NCBI RefSeq assembly: GCF_019396385.1
Contig: NZ_JAHKRN010000025.1
Span: 62,001 to 126,000, forward strand
Origin: Nonomuraea harbinensis
GTDB lineage: Bacteria; Actinomycetota; Actinomycetes; Streptosporangiales; Streptosporangiaceae
DNA length: 64,000 nucleotides
Direction: 5' to 3'
Shown piece after piece: positions 60,796 through 64,000 of the stretch. The notes under the pieces are model-generated. The model saw only the letters and a program-made list of their open reading frames with translations. It had not been told where the DNA came from and did no database searches. The position numbers were made by a program, and so were the translations under genes. Every line of letters begins with the position of its first letter. The stretch's first letter is position 1.

Positions 60796-61674
60796 ATGAC
60801 TAGCGAGAGCCAGGAGTACGGCGCGTCGCGCCGCCCTGTCGAGGACGAGGTGGACGTGGTCGCCGAAGAGACTCACCAACCGGCAAAAGGCGGGAAGCCC
60901 GACGAAGACCAGAAGAAGGAAAAGAAGGGCTCCTTCTGGAAGGAGCTCCCCGTCCTGGTCGTCGTGGCACTGGCCCTCGCGCTGATCATCAAGACCTTCG
61001 TGATCCAGGCGTTCTACATCCCGTCCGAGTCGATGGAGAACACCCTCCTCACCAACGACCGGGTCCTCGTCAACAAGCTCGTCTACCACACCCGCGACAT
61101 CGAGCGCGGCGACGTCGTGGTCTTCTCCGGCGTCAACTCCTGGGACGGCGAGTTCCAGATGGAGGAGCCGAGCAACCCCGTCGAGGGCTTCTTCCGGTGG
61201 GTCGGCACCGCGTTCGGCATCGTGCCCGGCGAGAAGGACTACATCAAGCGGGTCATCGGCGTCGGCGGCGACCACGTCGAGTGCTGCGACAAGCAGCAGC
61301 GCATCACCGTCAACGGCGTGCCGCTCGACGAGAGCTCATACCTCTACCCGGGCAACCTGCCCTCGCGTGAGGAGTTCGAGACCGACGTGCCGCCCGGCCA
61401 CCTGTGGGTGATGGGCGACCACCGGCAGGTCTCCATGGACTCGCGCTCCCACACCGGCGATCCCGGCGGCGGATCCATCCCCGAGAGCCAGGTCATCGGG
61501 CGGGCCTTCGTCATCGTCTGGCCGTTCTCCCGGGCCACCACGATCCCCATCCCCGAAACGTTCGCACAGCCCGCGCTCCAGGCGCTCAGCGGCGCGACAC
61601 CGCTGGTCGCCGGGTTCGCGCTGGCCGTCCCCCTGGTTCTGGTCCGTAGGCGCTGGCTGCGGAGTAAGCGCTGA
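60796..61674 (+). CDS. lepB: Signal peptidase I, first copy
   Basis: 292 residues. A charged cytoplasmic head (about 1-50), TM1 (LPVLVVVALALALIIKTFVI), catalytic Ser79 in PSESMENTL, general-base Lys in DYIKRVIGVGGD, box E GDHRQVSMDSR, and a second C-terminal membrane helix (PLVAGFALAVPLVLV) near 262-280. It cleaves signal peptides of secreted proteins outside the membrane. Several type I peptidases in a row at this place are known in Streptomyces (sipW-Z); here there are two. Confidence 0.93.
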   Translation: MTSESQEYGASRRPVEDEVDVVAEETHQPAKGGKPDEDQKKEKKGSFWKELPVLVVVALALALIIKTFVIQAFYIPSESMENTLLTNDRVLVNKLVYHTRDIERGDVVVFSGVNSWDGEFQMEEPSNPVEGFFRWVGTAFGIVPGEKDYIKRVIGVGGDHVECCDKQQRITVNGVPLDESSYLYPGNLPSREEFETDVPPGHLWVMGDHRQVSMDSRSHTGDPGGGSIPESQVIGRAFVIVWPFSRATTIPIPETFAQPALQALSGATPLVAGFALAVPLVLVRRRWLRSKR

Positions 61675-62264
61675 TGGCCGCCACCGAGAAGGCGGAGTCC
61701 TTGGAGAAGAAGAAAAAGGGCGGCTTCCGGGAGACCGTCCTCCTGCTGATCACGGGGATCGGCATCGCCCTGTTGCTGCAGGCCTTCGTGGTCGGATCGT
61801 TCTACATCCCCTCGGAGTCGATGGAGAACACCCTCAAGATCAACGACCGGGTGTTCGTCAACAAGCTCGCCGGGCCGCCCGGGCGCGGCGACATCGTGGT
61901 GTTCAAGGGCTGGAACGGCGAAGACACCATCAAGCGGGTGATCGGCGTCGGCGGCGACCAGGTCAAGTGCTGCGACTCCAAGCGGCGCATCACCATCAAC
62001 GGCAAGCCGCTCGACGAGTCGTCCTACCTCTACCCCGACGACTACCCCTCGGGCGACGAGTTCGACGTCAAGGTGCCCGAGGGCAAGCTCTGGCTGATGG
62101 GCGACCACCGCAGCGCCTCCGCCGACGCGCGCAGCCACATGGAGGAGCCCGGGGGCGGCTTCATCTCGGTCGACGACGTCATCGGCACGGCGGTCGTCCG
62201 CTACTGGCCGCTCGGACGCGGCACGATCTTCACGAAGCCTGACAGCTTCGCACGGGTCGAGTAG
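61674..62264 (+). CDS. lepB: Signal peptidase I, second copy
   Basis: 196 residues, shorter than the first copy: a short Lys-rich head, TM1 (TVLLLITGIGIALLLQAFVV), Ser49 in PSESMENTL, Lys in DTIKRVIGVGGD, GDHRSASADAR. It lacks the C-terminal membrane helix. Both catalytic residues are present, so it should be active. Start overlaps the previous stop by one base (TGATG). The two share CC(D)xxxRIT(V/I)NG and DESSYLYP and arose by duplication. Confidence 0.92.
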   Translation: MAATEKAESLEKKKKGGFRETVLLLITGIGIALLLQAFVVGSFYIPSESMENTLKINDRVFVNKLAGPPGRGDIVVFKGWNGEDTIKRVIGVGGDQVKCCDSKRRITINGKPLDESSYLYPDDYPSGDEFDVKVPEGKLWLMGDHRSASADARSHMEEPGGGFISVDDVIGTAVVRYWPLGRGTIFTKPDSFARVE

Positions 62265-62303
62265 TCGCGGTTTGCGCCGGATGGGGCGTACGCTTCCAGT
62301 GTC

Positions 62304-62972
62304 ATGACAGTAGCGTTCCGCCCTCGACCGAGCGTGGTCCGGCGTGATTCCGGGCTCTACGCCTACGAGCGGGCGCTGGCCCGCCGCGGCCTCACTCCCA
62401 TCGCCGGAGTCGATGAGGCCGGACGTGGCGCGTGCGCCGGCCCGCTGGTCGTCGCCGCCGTCATCCTGCGCAAGCCGATCGAGGGGCTGGGCGACTCCAA
62501 GCTGCTCACACCCGCCGTGCGGGAGCGGCTGCACGACCTCATCCTCGCCACCGCGCACGTCGGCGTCGTCGTCATCCCTCCGGAGGTCATCGACGCCAGG
62601 GGGCTCCACAAGTGCAACGTGGCGGGAATGCGGCGGGCGGTCGCGCGGTTGACCTGCGATCCGGGATACATCCTCACCGATGGCTTCCCGGTTCCGGGCC
62701 TGCCGGCGCCTTCGCTGGCGGTCTGGAAGGGGGACCAGGTGGCCGCCTGCGTGGCGGCCGCGTCGATAGTGGCGAAGGTGACGAGGGACCGGCTGATGGC
62801 CGCGCTCGACGAGGAGTTCCCGCTTTACGGCTTCGCCGAGCACAAGGGGTACGTCACGCCACAGCATCGCCTCGCACTCGAAACGCACGGCCCGTGCCCG
62901 CACCACCGTTACTCCTTCGTCACGGTGGCTAGGGGGATGGGCGAGAATGAAATGGGGGCCGGGGTTGCCTGA
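62304..62972 (+). CDS. rnhB: Ribonuclease HII
   Basis: 222 residues. Catalytic Asp-Glu in GVDEAGRGACAGPLV, third acid in YILTDGFPVPGL and the conserved AAASIVAKVTRDRLM helix. It cuts RNA in RNA-DNA hybrids and single ribonucleotides in DNA. The ATG at 62304 has no ribosome site, and a TACGCT at 62289-62294 may be a -10 box, so it may be leaderless. The N-terminus has a 30-residue lead before the catalytic strand. Confidence 0.94.
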   Translation: MTVAFRPRPSVVRRDSGLYAYERALARRGLTPIAGVDEAGRGACAGPLVVAAVILRKPIEGLGDSKLLTPAVRERLHDLILATAHVGVVVIPPEVIDARGLHKCNVAGMRRAVARLTCDPGYILTDGFPVPGLPAPSLAVWKGDQVAACVAAASIVAKVTRDRLMAALDEEFPLYGFAEHKGYVTPQHRLALETHGPCPHHRYSFVTVARGMGENEMGAGVA

Positions 62973-63011
62973 TCAGGCACGCCGGGGGACCGGTACGACA
63001 GGAGGACCGCG

Positions 63012-63335
63012 ATGAGCGCAGAGGATCTCGAAAAGTACGAGACCGAGATGGAGCTGCAGCTTTACCGCGAATACCGCGATGTCGTCGGATTGTTTACCTA
63101 CGTGGTGGAAACGGAGCGGCGGTTCTACCTGACGAACTCGGTCGACCTGGACGTACGCACGGCGGAGAACGGTGATGTGTTCTTCGACGTGAAGATGCAG
63201 GACGCGTGGGTGTGGGACATGTACCGGCCCGCGCGGTTCGTGAAGAACGTCCGCGTGGTCACGTTCAAGGATGTCAACGTCGAAGAGCTGGCCAAGGCCG
63301 ACCTGGAGATGCCCAAGGAGGGCTTCTCCGGCTAG
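63012..63335 (+). CDS. DUF2469 family protein
   Basis: 107 residues, a strongly conserved actinobacterial protein of unknown function: SAEDLEKYETEMELQLYREY, FTYVVETERRFYLTNSVDL and WVWDMYRPARFVKNVRV. No catalytic motif is evident and it is acidic. It keeps its place between rnhB and yraN in most actinomycetes. ATG follows GGAGGACCGCG. A 14-bp palindrome (62966-62979) lies across the rnhB stop just before it. Confidence 0.92.
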   Translation: MSAEDLEKYETEMELQLYREYRDVVGLFTYVVETERRFYLTNSVDLDVRTAENGDVFFDVKMQDAWVWDMYRPARFVKNVRVVTFKDVNVEELAKADLEMPKEGFSG

Positions 63336-63349
63336 CGGCGTGACAGGTT

Positions 63350-63384
63350 GACGAAGGGGCGCGAGTTGTTCGCGCCCCTTCGTC
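63350..63384 (+). terminator. Hairpin terminator after the DUF2469 gene
   Basis: Perfect 14-bp stem (GACGAAGGGGCGCG with CGCGCCCCTTCGTC) and 7-base loop, 14 bases after the stop. The strongest terminator in the window. Confidence 0.85.
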
Positions 63385-63498
63385 GTCCTCTGGTTGTCCA
63401 CAGGGTGCCCGCGCTCGACCTTGCTGTCCCCAGAACCACGTTCGGGGCCGGACGCGGCGGCCCCCGTGCGCGAAGGTCAGTGCCCGGAGGTGGCACAC

Positions 63499-63852
63499 AT
63501 GGCCGCGAAGAACGAACTCGGCAGGCACGGCGAGCAACTCGCCGCCGACTACCTGCGTGCCGAGGGCATGACCATCATCGAGCGCAACTGGCGCTGCCGC
63601 CACGGCGAGATCGACATCATCGCCGAGGACGGACCCACCCTCGTGGTGGTCGAGGTCAAGACACGATCGGGCACGTCACACGGCACGGCGCTGGAGTCCG
63701 TGCGTCCCGCCAAGCTGGCCCGCCTGCGCGCCCTCGCCGCCAAGTGGCTGGCCGCGGAGTCGCGCACGTACGCCACGGTCAGGATCGACGTGATCGCCCT
63801 GGACCGCTTCGCGGGCGACTACTCCCTGCGCCACGTGCGGGGGGCGTCGTAG
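63499..63852 (+). CDS. yraN: YraN family (UPF0102) putative endonuclease
   Basis: 117 residues. Restriction-endonuclease-like fold: GRHGEQLAADYL helix, NWRCRHGEIDIIAED with the acidic metal ligand, and VVVEVKTRSG as the ExK motif. Biochemical role not established for this family. ATG at 63499 with GGAGGTGG upstream; a GTG at 63490 is an alternative. Sits directly before comM, as in most bacteria with this pair. Confidence 0.9.
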   Translation: MAAKNELGRHGEQLAADYLRAEGMTIIERNWRCRHGEIDIIAEDGPTLVVVEVKTRSGTSHGTALESVRPAKLARLRALAAKWLAAESRTYATVRIDVIALDRFAGDYSLRHVRGAS

Positions 63853-64000
63853 ATGGCGGTCGCACGCACCCGCAGCGTCGCCCTGGTCGGCGTCACGGGC
63901 AGTTCGGTGGAGGTGGAGGCCGACGTCGGCAACGGCCTGGCGGGCATCCACCTCATCGGACTGCCCGACGCGGCGCTGAGCGAGGCCCGAGAGCGGGTCC
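63853..64000 (+). CDS. comM: ComM/YifB family AAA+ ATPase, 3' end outside window
   Basis: Only the first 49 residues are inside: VARTRSVALVGVTGSSVEVE, GLAGIHLIGLPDAALSEARE, the characteristic ComM N-terminal domain. The family was named magnesium chelatase-like but is a hexameric helicase promoting branch migration in natural transformation in some bacteria. ATG directly follows the yraN stop. Confidence 0.88.
   Translation, partial: MAVARTRSVALVGVTGSSVEVEADVGNGLAGIHLIGLPDAALSEARERV

Noticed and set aside
62966..62979. 14-bp palindrome TGCCTGATCAGGCA at the rnhB stop as an operator for the DUF2469 gene
   Set aside because: It is perfect, but overlaps coding sequence and has no promoter beside it; recorded without a functional call.

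Overview
The window is about 70% G+C, uses GTG starts heavily, and keeps the gene order amtB-glnK-glnD and ffh-rpsP-KH-rimM-trmD-rplS-lepB-rnhB-yraN-comM. This points to a filamentous actinomycete, probably of the Streptosporangiales (the order is an inference). No rRNA, tRNA, CRISPR array, insertion sequence or phage gene was seen. Both ends cut genes: hutF on the left and comM on the right.

Layout. (1) 1-8138 is nitrogen-related core: hutF (partial), hutI, a group 2 sigma factor, a MOSC protein, then amtB-glnK-glnD with GlnR-like boxes upstream. (2) 8272-56320 is a 48 kb accessory block holding five complete conservons. Each is cvnA (membrane sensor kinase), cvnB (roadblock/LC7), cvnC (DUF742) and cvnD (Ras-like GTPase), all on the plus strand. 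They are called cvn-1 to cvn-5 here, as local names. Between them lie four metabolic modules: a quaternary-amine (betaine/choline) ABC transporter with two binding proteins and a GMC oxidoreductase (cvn-1/cvn-2); a sugar-isomerase plus glucosamine-kinase-like pair, a polyamine-type ABC transporter, a glycosyltransferase and an aldehyde dehydrogenase (cvn-2/cvn-3); a complete SsuA/NrtA-type ABC transporter (cvn-3/cvn-4); and a second SsuA/NrtA-type transporter that lacks an ATPase but carries an O-methyltransferase (cvn-4/cvn-5). (3) 56376-64000 is translation and export core, from ffh to comM.

How it may work together. From knowledge of Streptomyces, glnD and ffh are expected to be close neighbours, so the conservon block looks like an expansion between two core operons. 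Three transport operons (betaine and both SsuA-type) are divergent from the next cvnA across a 354-487 bp shared region, and each converges on the previous cvnD. This suggests nutrient-transport/conservon units in which a membrane kinase with a NIT-like sensor module and a roadblock-GTPase relay responds to the substrate imported next door. That is inference. No response regulator is encoded anywhere in the window.

Sequence signatures tie the conservons together: a 32-nt string identical in all five cvnC/cvnD overlaps, a 13-nt leader before four cvnA genes, a 17-nt identical promoter-region block before cvnA-2 and cvnA-3, conserved short motifs at the end of otherwise unalignable CvnA tails, and a roughly 98% identical kinase tract shared by cvnA-4 and cvnA-5.
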